Positions 1 to 8,658 of a DNA stretch of 64,000 nucleotides are shown one piece after another. Location: contig JANWKT010000014.1 of the NCBI GenBank assembly GCA_025451235.1, forward strand, positions 248,001-312,000. The letters run 5' to 3'. The notes beneath the pieces are model-generated. The model saw only the letters and a list, made by a program, of their open reading frames with translations, made no database searches and was not told where the DNA came from. The position numbers and the translations under genes were made by a program. Positions within the stretch are counted from its first letter, which is position 1. Every line of letters starts with the position of its first letter. This DNA is from Flavobacteriales bacterium. Its GTDB lineage: Bacteria > Bacteroidota > Bacteroidia > CAIKAF01.

Positions 1-2
1 GC

Positions 3-830
3 AAAAAATTTATTGCCCAACATCAAATACAACCCGATCTTATCTGTTCGCACGGCCATACTGTTTTTCATCAGCCTCAGAAAGAATTTACCTTACAGGT
101 GGGTAATGGATCTTATATTTATGCCGAAACCGGTCTACCGGTTATATGCGATTTCAGGACCCAGGATGTAGCTTTAGGCGGACAAGGTGCTCCACTCGTG
201 CCGATCGGAGATGAATTATTGTTTTCAACTTTTGATGCATGCCTCAATCTGGGAGGTTTTGCTAATATTTCTGCGCAAGAAAATGGAAATAGGATTGCCT
301 GGGATATTTGTGCTGTGAATACCGTGCTGAACCATTATGCCGGAAAAACAGGATTGAAATTTGATGAAGGAGGTAAAATGGCTAAGGCCGGAAGTTTTTT
401 TGCAAAACTGTTTCAGGACCTTCAACAAATGAACTATTATACCCAGCTCCCTCCCAAATCTCTTGGAATGGAATGGGTGAATAGCGAATTGATGCATTTA
501 TTGGAAAAATACCCATTGTCGGTCGAGGATCTATTGCATACCTATACAAGGCATATTGCCTGCCAAGTTGGAAAGGCCATTGACGAAGCTGGAGCTAAAA
601 AAGTTTTGATCACTGGTGGAGGGGTCTATAACGATTTCCTACTCGAGAAAATTAAAGAAGAGACCGATGCCATTGTTACCGTTCCTGATGATGCAACGAT
701 ACAATACAAGGAGGCCCTGATCTTTGCCCTGTTGGGTGTTTTGAAATATAGAAAGGAAATCAATGTGCTTAGATCTGTTACAGGAGCCAGGGAAGACCAT
801 AGCAGCGGAGTTATTTATGGACAAGTATAA
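3..830 (+). CDS. anmK: Anhydro-N-acetylmuramic acid kinase, 5' truncated
   Basis: The reading frame is open from base 3, before any start codon, so the N-terminus lies outside the window; about 275 residues remain. The visible part opens with a DLICSHGHTVFHQP segment, which matches the AnmK substrate/ATP-fold motif (D-L-I-x-S-H-G-x-T). It continues with the glycine-rich LNLGGFANIS strand and, near the C-terminus, LITGGGVYND, the ATP-binding motif of the sugar-kinase/Hsp70/actin fold. By family knowledge AnmK phosphorylates and opens 1,6-anhydroMurNAc to MurNAc-6-phosphate in cytoplasmic cell-wall recycling. The GTG at 99 is internal and should not be used as the start. A secreted-protein gene follows 44 bp downstream on the same strand. 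Confidence 0.93.
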   Translation, partial: KKFIAQHQIQPDLICSHGHTVFHQPQKEFTLQVGNGSYIYAETGLPVICDFRTQDVALGGQGAPLVPIGDELLFSTFDACLNLGGFANISAQENGNRIAWDICAVNTVLNHYAGKTGLKFDEGGKMAKAGSFFAKLFQDLQQMNYYTQLPPKSLGMEWVNSELMHLLEKYPLSVEDLLHTYTRHIACQVGKAIDEAGAKKVLITGGGVYNDFLLEKIKEETDAIVTVPDDATIQYKEALIFALLGVLKYRKEINVLRSVTGAREDHSSGVIYGQV

Positions 831-874
831 CATTCTGTAAAAATTAGCTGGAATAAAAAACGGATATTTGACCT

Positions 875-2005
875 ATGAAAAAAACATTCACCCTTTTCAT
901 TCTTTTTCAGTGTTCGTTTATTTTTTCACAAAAAACATGGGAGCATTATATGCTCATGACCAATGATAGCTTAAGGGCTAACCCCATTTATGCCGAAACT
1001 GTGCTGGATGCAGTGGTGCCTGTTGTGAAGGATACTGTTTTCTGGCCGGAAACCCAACGACTCAGGATAGTTTTTGGAGATGTATTGGAAGGATTGTTGG
1101 GTTTGAGATGGGAAGCTATTCATTTGAAACGAACCAAACTAGTAGGACAATCTTGTAAAGAAATTGATCCTTATGACGGTCCTTTCACTCGGGAATACGA
1201 TATAAATTTTTTCATCGTTCCCCATTTACCCAATTATGTAGATTCGGTGGCGAATTGGTGGGACAGGGCCGGCAAAGAAGGACGTGACCTCTTTCATTCC
1301 ATCAGGTCCGACAGAAATATTGAGATCCCAGATAAATTAAAAATGGGTGAGAACTGGTATTTATATGTGGAATGCGAAAATACCCCCATCAAATCAAAAA
1401 GGGAATTAATGGATTCGGTGTTCTTTCCATGCAAGAAAAATGAACCAGGCCTCTTGGAACATAAAAATTTCGGATTTATTTATACCTGTATTGGACTGTA
1501 TGGTCCTGCAGTAATGGATTGCAACCATAGTTGCAAACCGGAGATCCATCCGTATGAATGGTTATGGTGGCTCAAACCCGACTCAACGCATTCCACCAGA
1601 AAAGAATGGTATATAGGATTGCACCGCGATTGGAGTGGAAGATTCCGTGATTGGAGCACAAGCCCAAGGATCGGAAAGATCAAAATCCCTTTTTTATTCA
1701 GATCAGATGCTAATATAAAAATGCAAATAGATCTGTTAGCTTATGATGAGCTGGTTACCTCTAAATATGAATCGTATTTTGAGGATTCCCAATGGCTGCT
1801 GAACACTTCTTATTCCATTGATGTATTAAGGCATCAAGTGGAGCTGAATGTAACCGGGGTTCCGGAAAATACGGTGAAGTACAGGATCTACAATGCCGAT
1901 ATTATCCGGATCAATGGAAAAGAATATATCAGGGGCTGGTTGGAACTGGGAGTGGCGGCTAAAAACCTGGCTGAGTTTAGGGTAACCTATGATCCGATGG
2001 ATTAA
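875..2005 (+). CDS. Secreted protein of unknown function, 376 aa
   Basis: The ATG at 875 opens a clear signal peptide (lysines, a run of F/L/I, then SQ at about residue 19). The mature part is rich in Trp, Tyr and Asp, and I recognise no catalytic motif. It lacks a T9SS sorting tail, so it is probably periplasmic or released by another route. Four cysteines lie in the middle, including two in the stretch around MDCNHSCKP. The 3' end overlaps the convergent gene's stop codon by 4 bp. Function is unknown; being a real gene is well supported by length, signal peptide and codon use. Confidence 0.75.
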   Translation: MKKTFTLFILFQCSFIFSQKTWEHYMLMTNDSLRANPIYAETVLDAVVPVVKDTVFWPETQRLRIVFGDVLEGLLGLRWEAIHLKRTKLVGQSCKEIDPYDGPFTREYDINFFIVPHLPNYVDSVANWWDRAGKEGRDLFHSIRSDRNIEIPDKLKMGENWYLYVECENTPIKSKRELMDSVFFPCKKNEPGLLEHKNFGFIYTCIGLYGPAVMDCNHSCKPEIHPYEWLWWLKPDSTHSTRKEWYIGLHRDWSGRFRDWSTSPRIGKIKIPFLFRSDANIKMQIDLLAYDELVTSKYESYFEDSQWLLNTSYSIDVLRHQVELNVTGVPENTVKYRIYNADIIRINGKEYIRGWLELGVAAKNLAEFRVTYDPMD

Positions 2006-2334
2006 TATTTCCCACATCTTTTTCTCCACTCCTCTTTATACTTCGCTTTTTCTTCCTCTGTCATTTGAGACCATTTCTGCTTCCAATGACCACCCCATTG
2101 GGAGCCTTGACCTTTATTCCATGGCCCGCCACCACGTCGTCCAAAATGTCCAAAAAGGATCCGGCACAATACCAAGAGGCCCAATGCCTGTAAATAGGTA
2201 ATTTCCTTGATGGATGGAATGATATCAGGAATGATATAATTCCACAGGAGCATCACAGCTAAACTACCCAAAGCAAGAAATGCAATTCCCACAAAAGGGA
2301 AGATCCAGAATTTTTTACGGTTCATGGCACACAT
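2002..2334 (-). CDS. Small membrane protein in ECF-sigma operon
   Basis: This is a 110-residue protein with two predicted membrane helices (about residues 10-32 and 45-62), followed by a basic, Gly/Trp-rich linker and a charged C-terminal helix (TEEEKAKYKEEW). It starts 2 bp after the stop codon of the sigma-factor gene upstream on the same strand, so the two are almost certainly co-transcribed. A methionine at residue 4 is an alternative start. Its position suggests a role linked to the sigma factor, for example membrane anchoring or anti-sigma activity, but it has no recognisable anti-sigma (FecR or zinc-ASD) motif, so that role is inference. Confidence 0.72.
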   Translation of the reverse strand: MCAMNRKKFWIFPFVGIAFLALGSLAVMLLWNYIIPDIIPSIKEITYLQALGLLVLCRILFGHFGRRGGGPWNKGQGSQWGGHWKQKWSQMTEEEKAKYKEEWRKRCGKY

Positions 2335-2336
2335 AG

Positions 2337-2897
2337 TTATTTATTTAAAAATTCGTTATAAACTTCTTCTAATCTTTTTCGCAAATGTTTGATGGCGTAT
2401 CCCTTCCGCGAAATAATGGTTTTAATATTTTCTCCCTGCAGATCGGCAATTTCCTGTAGGGTCATTTCTTCTAATTCATTCAGCATAAAAACCTCTTTCT
2501 GGTTCTCGGGCAATTCATTTAACGCATCAAATAGAACCTCCCAAAACATTTCCTTTAAGAACTGGTCCTCGGGAGCAAAGTTATCCGCTAAGAGCATTTC
2601 CCTGAAATTGATCTCTCCCTCGGCGTTTTCGTAGCTATAATCTTCAATATGGTCGGTTTTCTTTTTCCGGAAATTATCCGTTATCTTATTACGGGCCACC
2701 TTGAACAGCCAACCACTTACACTTTCAATGGCTTCGGCTTCGGCTACATTGCTGAACTGGAACCATACATCCTGCAGGATGTCTTCGGCATCTTCATCAG
2801 TAGACACACGTCCCCGGATAAAATTCGAAAGCTGCTTGCCGTAATTTTTGACCGCCTGGATGAGTCTGGGTTTTTGTTCTGCCGTAATTTCCTTCAT
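2337..2897 (-). CDS. ECF-type RNA polymerase sigma factor
   Basis: The 186-residue protein has the sigma-70 region 2 core (DAEDILQDVWFQF near residue 36, then FKVARNKITDNFRKK) and a region 4 helix-turn-helix (LPENQKEVFMLNELEEMT, then LQEIADLQ). Length and order match cytoplasmic ECF sigma factors. The linker is longer and more acidic than usual (about residues 84-115). The start ATG at 2897 lies 8 bp from a 34-bp-arm hairpin in the 5' leader (2906-2984). The gene is followed by a small membrane protein in the same operon and no FecR/SusC pair, so it is not the classical Bacteroidetes iron or glycan ECF type. Confidence 0.93.
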   Translation of the reverse strand: MKEITAEQKPRLIQAVKNYGKQLSNFIRGRVSTDEDAEDILQDVWFQFSNVAEAEAIESVSGWLFKVARNKITDNFRKKKTDHIEDYSYENAEGEINFREMLLADNFAPEDQFLKEMFWEVLFDALNELPENQKEVFMLNELEEMTLQEIADLQGENIKTIISRKGYAIKHLRKRLEEVYNEFLNK

Positions 2898-2905
2898 GAA
2901 GTTTG

Positions 2906-2984
2906 GTGATTAGTGATCGGTGATTGGCAATCCGGAAAATCATCTCTCTGTTTTCCGAATCCCCAATTACTAATTACCAGTTAC
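2906..2984. repeat. Large imperfect hairpin with internal GTGATTRGTG-type repetition
   Basis: Arms 2906-2939 and 2951-2984 are 34 bases each with an 11-base loop. They match at 24 of 34 positions, and 9 of the 10 differences are transitions, which leave G-U pairs in RNA on one strand or the other. Each arm is itself a degenerate repetition of a 7-8 base word (GTGATTA, GTGATCG, GTGATTG). It lies between the end of proS and the start of the sigma-factor gene, both on the minus strand, so it would be transcribed in the sigma leader. It resembles a dispersed non-coding palindrome rather than a classical terminator, because it has no T-tract. Confidence 0.75.
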
Positions 2985-3073
2985 TAATATAAGACGAACG
3001 AAGTTAGGGTTTACTTTAAATAGGACCGATTTTTTTCGGTTTATTAGCAAAAGCCCCGGTGCATGAGGTCAGC

Positions 3074-4546
3074 CTAATAAGCCACCGCAAACAACACCCT
3101 TTGAGAAGAAGGTTTACCTGTAAGGATACATTTACCTTCCTCCTTTGGATTATTAAGTGGGATGCAGCGAATGGTTGCTTTGGTCTCTTCCTTGATCTTT
3201 TCTTCGGTTTCCGGAGTACCATCCCAATGGGCAGATACAAACCCACCTTTTTCAATGGCTGCTTTAAACTCATCATAGGTATTCACCTGGTGAATATGGG
3301 TATCCCTGAAATTTTTTGCCTTGTTGAATAGACCAGTCTGGATTTCTTCTAATAATTGCTGAATATGTGTAGAAATCCCATCGGCTGACATCACCTCTTT
3401 GGTTTTGGTATCTCTGCGGGCTAACTCCACATTGTTATTGGCCAGGTCACGTGGACCGATCGCCAAACGAATGGGGACTCCTTTGAATTCATATTCGGCA
3501 AATTTCCAACCCGGTTTGTACTTATCATCATCGTCCACTTTTACACGGATACCTAATTTCTTCAGTTCAGCTGCTATTTCTTTTGCTTTCCCTACAGTTG
3601 CAGAAAACTCGTCATCGTTTTTATAGATGGGAACGATCACCACCTGAATGGGTGCTAATTTTGGAGGGAGCACCAATCCCTGATCATCACTGTGACACAT
3701 CACCAAAGCCCCCATCAATCGGGTACTTACCCCCCATGAAGTAGCCCAGACAAATTCCTGCTTGTTTTCTTTGGTTACGTATTTTACTTCGAACGCTTTT
3801 GCGAAATTTTGTCCGAGGAAATGTGAGGTTCCAGCCTGCAATGCTTTTCCGTCCTGCATCAATGCTTCAATGCAATAAGTTTCCAAAGCACCTGCAAATC
3901 TTTCATTCGGTGTTTTTACACCTTTGATCACCGGAATTGCCAATGTCTCTTCGGCAAATTCGGCATATACATTCAGCATTTTTTCAGTTTCTTCAATAGC
4001 TTCCTCTGCAGTGGCATGAGCTGTATGTCCTTCCTGCCACAAAAATTCGGCAGTTCTTAAAAATAACCGGGTGCGCATTTCCCAACGAACTACATTGGCC
4101 CATTGGTTAATGAGGATGGGAAGGTCTCTATAACTTTGGATCCAACCTTTATAAGTATTCCAGATCACCGCTTCTGAAGTAGGACGCACGATGAGCTCTT
4201 CCTCCAGTTTGGCCTCAGGATCTACCATGAGCTTTCCCGGATTATCAGGATCCGATTTCAATCTATAGTGGGTAACTACTGCACATTCCTTAGCAAAGCC
4301 TTCGGCATGTCCTTCTTCTTTTTCTAAAAAATTACGGGGTACAAAAAGCGGGAAATAGGCATTTTCATGGCCGGTTTCTTTGAACATGGTGTCCAGTTTC
4401 TGCTGCATTCTTTCCCAAATCGAGTATCCGTATGGCTTGATCACCATACAACCTCTAACGGCCGAATGCTCTGCCAATCCGGCCTTTAATACAAGCTCAT
4501 TATACCATTGGCTATAATCTTCGCTTCTAGATGTTAATTTTTCCAC
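3074..4546 (-). CDS. proS: Prolyl-tRNA synthetase (archaeal/eukaryote-type)
   Basis: The 490-residue class II aminoacyl-tRNA synthetase charges tRNA-Pro in the cytoplasm. It lacks the large editing insertion of bacterial-type ProRS and is the short type. Visible landmarks are [16 protein letters not shown] at the N-terminus, motif 2 around [20 protein letters not shown], a [20 protein letters not shown] motif 3 region, the anticodon-binding domain, and a C-terminal domain with remaining cysteines (RCIP, GKCIL). It ends in a tyrosine (VAY), the hallmark terminus of the archaeal/eukaryotic type. The start is a GTG at 4546. The upstream 100 bp is shared with a divergent lipoprotein gene. Confidence 0.97.
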   Translation of the reverse strand: MEKLTSRSEDYSQWYNELVLKAGLAEHSAVRGCMVIKPYGYSIWERMQQKLDTMFKETGHENAYFPLFVPRNFLEKEEGHAEGFAKECAVVTHYRLKSDPDNPGKLMVDPEAKLEEELIVRPTSEAVIWNTYKGWIQSYRDLPILINQWANVVRWEMRTRLFLRTAEFLWQEGHTAHATAEEAIEETEKMLNVYAEFAEETLAIPVIKGVKTPNERFAGALETYCIEALMQDGKALQAGTSHFLGQNFAKAFEVKYVTKENKQEFVWATSWGVSTRLMGALVMCHSDDQGLVLPPKLAPIQVVIVPIYKNDDEFSATVGKAKEIAAELKKLGIRVKVDDDDKYKPGWKFAEYEFKGVPIRLAIGPRDLANNNVELARRDTKTKEVMSADGISTHIQQLLEEIQTGLFNKAKNFRDTHIHQVNTYDEFKAAIEKGGFVSAHWDGTPETEEKIKEETKATIRCIPLNNPKEEGKCILTGKPSSQRVLFAVAY

Positions 4547-4647
4547 TGAAATAAGGTGTTTGGTACAAAATTTGACATTATTTATACGGCTGCAAATGTA
4601 ACAATAAGTATCTTAGTGCAGTTAAATTGAGGGATTAAACTCGTGAA

Positions 4648-5943
4648 ATGAAAAACAGGATTTGGGTAGTTGGTGTTTTGCTGCTTTTTTTAGCCAGTTG
4701 TCAGTCCAGCAGATTTATGCAGGATGATCTGTATTTTACCGATATGGATGCCAAGAGAGAGGTGAGGGAAAACCTCAATAATTCAACCACCAACAGTACA
4801 AATGCGAATTCAGACGAAGAGGTAAAAAGTAATTTTAAACTCAACAAAGACAACAGCGATATTTTAATTACCAATACCTATTATACCGACAAAGATTTTA
4901 CTTACGACGATTATTATGATTATTCTTATTCTTCCAGGATAAGGAGGTTCCAGCGCCCTAACAGTACCTGGGGATATTACGATCCTTACTTTACCAACTA
5001 CTATTGGTATAATAATTCAAATCCATCTTATTTCGGGAATTCGGTATATGCTACCTATACCTGGTGGGGACCTAATTTTGGGAATAATTATAGCGACTAT
5101 TATTGGGGTAACAACTATTATGGATATGGTTCATGGGGAAATGGATGGTATGGAAATAACTGGTGTAATCCCTGGCAGAACAATATGTATGGGAATAACT
5201 GGTGGAATCCTTACAACCCATATGCCTGTAATGGATGGAACAATTCCTGTTATGGTAATAACGGATACTGGAATGGGTTCGGAAGTATTTCCTATGGCAA
5301 TATGTACTATAATAGCTATGACAATAACTGCTACGTATGGAGGGCGAACCATGCCAATGCACCAGCTACCTCTGGCCCTACGAATTTTTCAATTTTGATG
5401 CAAAACAATGGCATCAGTCATGATGTTGTTCAGCGTCCTGCGATTAATTATACTGCCATTCGCGAATCGTATCAATCAAGTATCGATAACAAGAACAATA
5501 ACTCAACCAATGCCAATACGGTAACGGATAATAAAGAAAACAACCCGGTGGTAACCGACAACACCAATAATGGTGCGGTGGTATCAGGGAATAAAAACAA
5601 TTCCCCTACCAACAACAATACCATTGTTATTACCAATTACGATAACAACGACAATAGTAATAAGTATAACAATGCAAATTCAGGCACCACCAATTCCGGG
5701 AATAATTCAAATGCAAACACCAATACCAACAGAAGGTGGGATAACTATAATTCAGACGTAAATATTTCACCCAACACGAATAACAATAATAGCAACTGGA
5801 GCAGAAGCGGCGTTTTTTCTGAAGGCAGTAGGAACAACAACTATGAATATAAAGGCTCCACCATGCCCAATACAAATCCGGATCGTAAAGTAAATACTAC
5901 TCCAAACAATGCGGGAACTCAACGAGGTAAGAGCCCTAATTGA
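4648..5943 (+). CDS. Asn/Tyr/Trp-rich lipoprotein
   Basis: The 431-residue product begins with a lipoprotein signal (LLFLASC, Cys at about residue 18), so it is expected to be lipid-anchored. Residues about 90-210 are an extreme low-complexity stretch of Tyr, Asn, Trp and Gly (YGNNWWNPYN-like words). Residues about 270-400 are Asn/Thr/Ser-rich. No enzymatic motif is visible. The stop codon is almost contiguous with the start of the outer-membrane protein gene downstream, so the pair is probably translationally coupled and may act together at the outer membrane. Asn-rich lipoproteins like this occur in Bacteroidota next to OMP genes; function is unknown. Confidence 0.82.
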   Translation: MKNRIWVVGVLLLFLASCQSSRFMQDDLYFTDMDAKREVRENLNNSTTNSTNANSDEEVKSNFKLNKDNSDILITNTYYTDKDFTYDDYYDYSYSSRIRRFQRPNSTWGYYDPYFTNYYWYNNSNPSYFGNSVYATYTWWGPNFGNNYSDYYWGNNYYGYGSWGNGWYGNNWCNPWQNNMYGNNWWNPYNPYACNGWNNSCYGNNGYWNGFGSISYGNMYYNSYDNNCYVWRANHANAPATSGPTNFSILMQNNGISHDVVQRPAINYTAIRESYQSSIDNKNNNSTNANTVTDNKENNPVVTDNTNNGAVVSGNKNNSPTNNNTIVITNYDNNDNSNKYNNANSGTTNSGNNSNANTNTNRRWDNYNSDVNISPNTNNNNSNWSRSGVFSEGSRNNNYEYKGSTMPNTNPDRKVNTTPNNAGTQRGKSPN

Positions 5944-5945
5944 TA

Positions 5946-7457
5946 ATGAAGCAGCCCAAGAGAGAGAAGAAAAACATTTTTAAAAACACCGCAGCATCTC
6001 TTGTGGTGTTTCTTTTGTTTATACCATTTTCATTTTCGCAACAATACGCTTTTGATGCATTGAAGTATTCATTTCTTTATAAAAGTGGCACTGCCCGTTA
6101 CATAGGCATGGGAGGTGCTATGGGGGCTTTGGGATCAGATATTAGTTGCATTGGAAATAATCCTGCCGGTTTAGGATTTATCCGAAACACGGAGTTCAGC
6201 GTTTCTCCTTCTATGTTTTTTAATTTTACCGAGGCCAACTTCGAATCCGTTAAATATACCGAAGATAAATTTGTTTTCAACTTCGGAAATATAGGGGCTG
6301 TATATTCCAGAAGGTACAACAAGGATAAAACAACAGGCATTCAATTCTTAAACGTTGGATTGGCTTATCAGCGGACCAATAATTTTAACAACAACGTATT
6401 TTTTAACGGAACGGATACTACTTTTTCTATTGCGCAAAGATTTACAGATGCAGCACAAGGTTATACACCCAATGTGCTTGCAGCCGATTTTGAAAGATTG
6501 GCGTACAACACTTTTCTGATCGATACTATTGGGAATAACAGTACCTATGAAAACCTGGGGCTATTGAATTCTGATGAGAAAGGATTTTCCAGGCAGAATT
6601 TAAATGGAGGTTCTACTGGCGATATTTTGCTATCGGGAGCATTGAATTATGCCAACAAATTATATGTAGGTGCTTCATTCGGAATCTCTTTTTTGAATTA
6701 TAAAAGAGAAAATAATTATACCGAAACGGACATCAATAATTTAAGTGCCCGGTTCCATACCCTCAATTTTAAGGAAGTGATCGACGCCTCGGGACTAGGG
6801 GTAAATGTAAAAGTGGGGATCATTTATAAACCATTGGATTGGTTCAGGGTGGGGTTTGCCTTCCATACGCCTACCTGGTACGGTATTTCGGAGGACAGTT
6901 ATGCTGAGTTAAGCACATCGCTCAATACTGGGCAATATATTTCTAGGTCAGCCACCCAACTTTTTGATTATAATTTGACCACTCCATGGCGCATGCAAGG
7001 GTCAGTAGGATTTTTAACTTTCAAAAAACTGGCCATTGGGATAGATTATGAATTTGCGGATTATTCAAATATGAATTTAAGGCCCAGCAGCAACCAATTT
7101 GTGATAGAGAACAATTATATCGATACTGCATTTTCGGCCTCCCATATTATCAGGATAGGTGCCGAATTAAAACTAGACCCTTTTAAGCTCCGGGCAGGAT
7201 ATAATTTTCAATCAGATCCTTTTAAGAAAACACCTTTACTCACCAACGCTTTGCATAATATTTCGATAGGTGCCGGTTTTAAAATGGTGATTGGTAAAAA
7301 TAAAAAACGTGAAAGGTATTTGGTGTTCGATCTTACCTATTTAGTTACGTTAACCAGTGGCCAGATCTCGGCCAATAATTATGCAGCTATATTGCGTTAT
7401 GCGCAACTACAAACCGGCATGCACCATATCTTGGGTACCGTTGGATTTCAGTTTTAA
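5946..7457 (+). CDS. Outer-membrane beta-barrel protein (OmpP1/FadL-like)
   Basis: The 503-residue product has a basic N-terminus, a signal peptide ending in FSFSQQ, and then the conserved Bacteroidota barrel opening SGTARYIGMGGAMGALGSD, followed by a GNNPAGLGF motif typical of the FadL/OmpP1 transport-like family. The remainder alternates aromatic and polar residues as expected for beta strands and ends in Phe (LGTVGFQF), consistent with BAM recognition. I chose the ATG at 5946 over the TTG at 5940 because it follows the upstream stop directly. Likely role: passage of hydrophobic compounds or a structural barrel. It sits in an operon with the preceding Asn-rich lipoprotein. Confidence 0.88.
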   Translation: MKQPKREKKNIFKNTAASLVVFLLFIPFSFSQQYAFDALKYSFLYKSGTARYIGMGGAMGALGSDISCIGNNPAGLGFIRNTEFSVSPSMFFNFTEANFESVKYTEDKFVFNFGNIGAVYSRRYNKDKTTGIQFLNVGLAYQRTNNFNNNVFFNGTDTTFSIAQRFTDAAQGYTPNVLAADFERLAYNTFLIDTIGNNSTYENLGLLNSDEKGFSRQNLNGGSTGDILLSGALNYANKLYVGASFGISFLNYKRENNYTETDINNLSARFHTLNFKEVIDASGLGVNVKVGIIYKPLDWFRVGFAFHTPTWYGISEDSYAELSTSLNTGQYISRSATQLFDYNLTTPWRMQGSVGFLTFKKLAIGIDYEFADYSNMNLRPSSNQFVIENNYIDTAFSASHIIRIGAELKLDPFKLRAGYNFQSDPFKKTPLLTNALHNISIGAGFKMVIGKNKKRERYLVFDLTYLVTLTSGQISANNYAAILRYAQLQTGMHHILGTVGFQF

Positions 7458-7485
7458 GAAAACTATCGGCGAGGATAAGTAAAAA

Positions 7486-8532
7486 TTAGGGCTTATCATT
7501 CTTGATAATATCCACATACACCGGCAAATGATCGCTGTATCCCCCAATATATTTCGGACCAGCATAGGTTCTATAAGGTCGATCACCTAAATATTTTGTA
7601 TCAGGTTCAATCAACCAGGAGGCTTTAAAAATAGAAGGAGATGACATGATCAAACTATTTTTTTTATCGAGCAATGGGTACGATAAAATGATCTGGTCGA
7701 GGCAATGCCAATGTTCCTGGAATTTTTCGGTCCCTATTTCTTTTTTATAATAGCTGTACATTCCATTATATAGATCCGTTTTTTTCGCAGGAATAGAATC
7801 ACCTTTTGCACCTAGGGCTTCATAAACACTTTTATCACCCGGTTCATCATTCAGATCACCCATGATCACAATATTTGCATTCGCATTTAACTGAAAAATA
7901 GAATCTACATGCATGCGCAAAGTAGTGGCGGCTATGATCCTTCTTGGCTCAGACTTTGCCTGACCACCTGAACGCGATGGCCAATGGTTAATGAAAATAT
8001 GAACGGTATCTTTTTTAAATACTTTACCACATACATATAAAATATCTCTGGTGGTTGAACTGCTGTCTTGTGTAATATCCACTCTTATTGCTTTAAAGGA
8101 AATAAGTTTAAAGAGTTTGGGGTGGTAGATGAGTCCCACATCAATTCCTCTTTTATCGGGTGAATCCTGGTGGACGATTTCATATTGATGTTTGACAAAA
8201 GGAGTTTTGGAAACCAGATCGTATAAAACGGATCTGTTTTCTACTTCGCAAAAACCCATTACGGCTGGTGGGTCCCATTCACCCATAGCGGTGAGAGTTT
8301 TATAAATATGGTCCAGTTTTTCCAGGTACCTGCCAAAACTCCATCCTTTTGTTCCAGCCGGAGTAAATTCATCATCATTGGTAACAGGATCGTTGATAGT
8401 ATCAAATAAATTTTCCACATTGTAAAAACCCATACGGATCTTATCAGGATTTTGGGCAAAACCAGTTAGGTTAAAATTACCTGTTATGCAGAGAATTATA
8501 ACAGATATAAGATGATACATTCTAAACTTCAT
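7486..8532 (-). CDS. Secreted endonuclease/exonuclease/phosphatase-family protein
   Basis: The 348-residue protein has a signal peptide (cleavage near GFAQ, residue 27) and the EEP fold signatures: GFYNVENLFDT at the N-terminus, MGFCEVENRS (metal-binding Glu), HIFINHWPSRSGG, IVIMGDLNDEP (Asp/Asn of the catalytic core) and GGYSDHLPVYVDI (C-terminal catalytic Asp-His). All core residues are present, so it should be an active metal-dependent phosphodiesterase or nuclease outside the cytoplasm. The substrate cannot be read from sequence. It is convergent with the OMP gene (28 bp apart) and divergent from the amidase gene. Confidence 0.92.
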   Translation of the reverse strand: MKFRMYHLISVIILCITGNFNLTGFAQNPDKIRMGFYNVENLFDTINDPVTNDDEFTPAGTKGWSFGRYLEKLDHIYKTLTAMGEWDPPAVMGFCEVENRSVLYDLVSKTPFVKHQYEIVHQDSPDKRGIDVGLIYHPKLFKLISFKAIRVDITQDSSSTTRDILYVCGKVFKKDTVHIFINHWPSRSGGQAKSEPRRIIAATTLRMHVDSIFQLNANANIVIMGDLNDEPGDKSVYEALGAKGDSIPAKKTDLYNGMYSYYKKEIGTEKFQEHWHCLDQIILSYPLLDKKNSLIMSSPSIFKASWLIEPDTKYLGDRPYRTYAGPKYIGGYSDHLPVYVDIIKNDKP

Positions 8533-8626
8533 GGGATAAAGTTACAATTTAATCGTTGATTTTGAAGATGCTAAAATGATTTAGCATAATTCGCAGAACC
8601 AGCTTAGGACGCTAGCCCTAGAATCG

Positions 8627-8634
8627 TATCTTTG
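8627..8634 (+). promoter_or_regulatory. -7 promoter element TATCTTTG for the amidase gene
   Basis: TATCTTTG matches the Bacteroidota -7 consensus TAnnTTTG and lies 24 bp before the ATG at 8659. It contains the TTG at 8632 that would otherwise be taken as a start codon, so it decides the start in favour of 8659. No good -33 TTG is visible at the usual 17-23 bp spacing. Confidence 0.65.
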
Positions 8635-8658
8635 CGTTTTAAAATTCAATACCTTTTC

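Noticed and set aside
875-2005. T9SS cargo classification for the first secreted protein
   Set aside because: No type A or B sorting domain is seen at the C-terminus.
5072-5362. Antisense ORF inside the Asn-rich lipoprotein gene
   Set aside because: It is a by-product of low-complexity codons (Tyr/Asn/Trp) read in reverse; no start signals or family.
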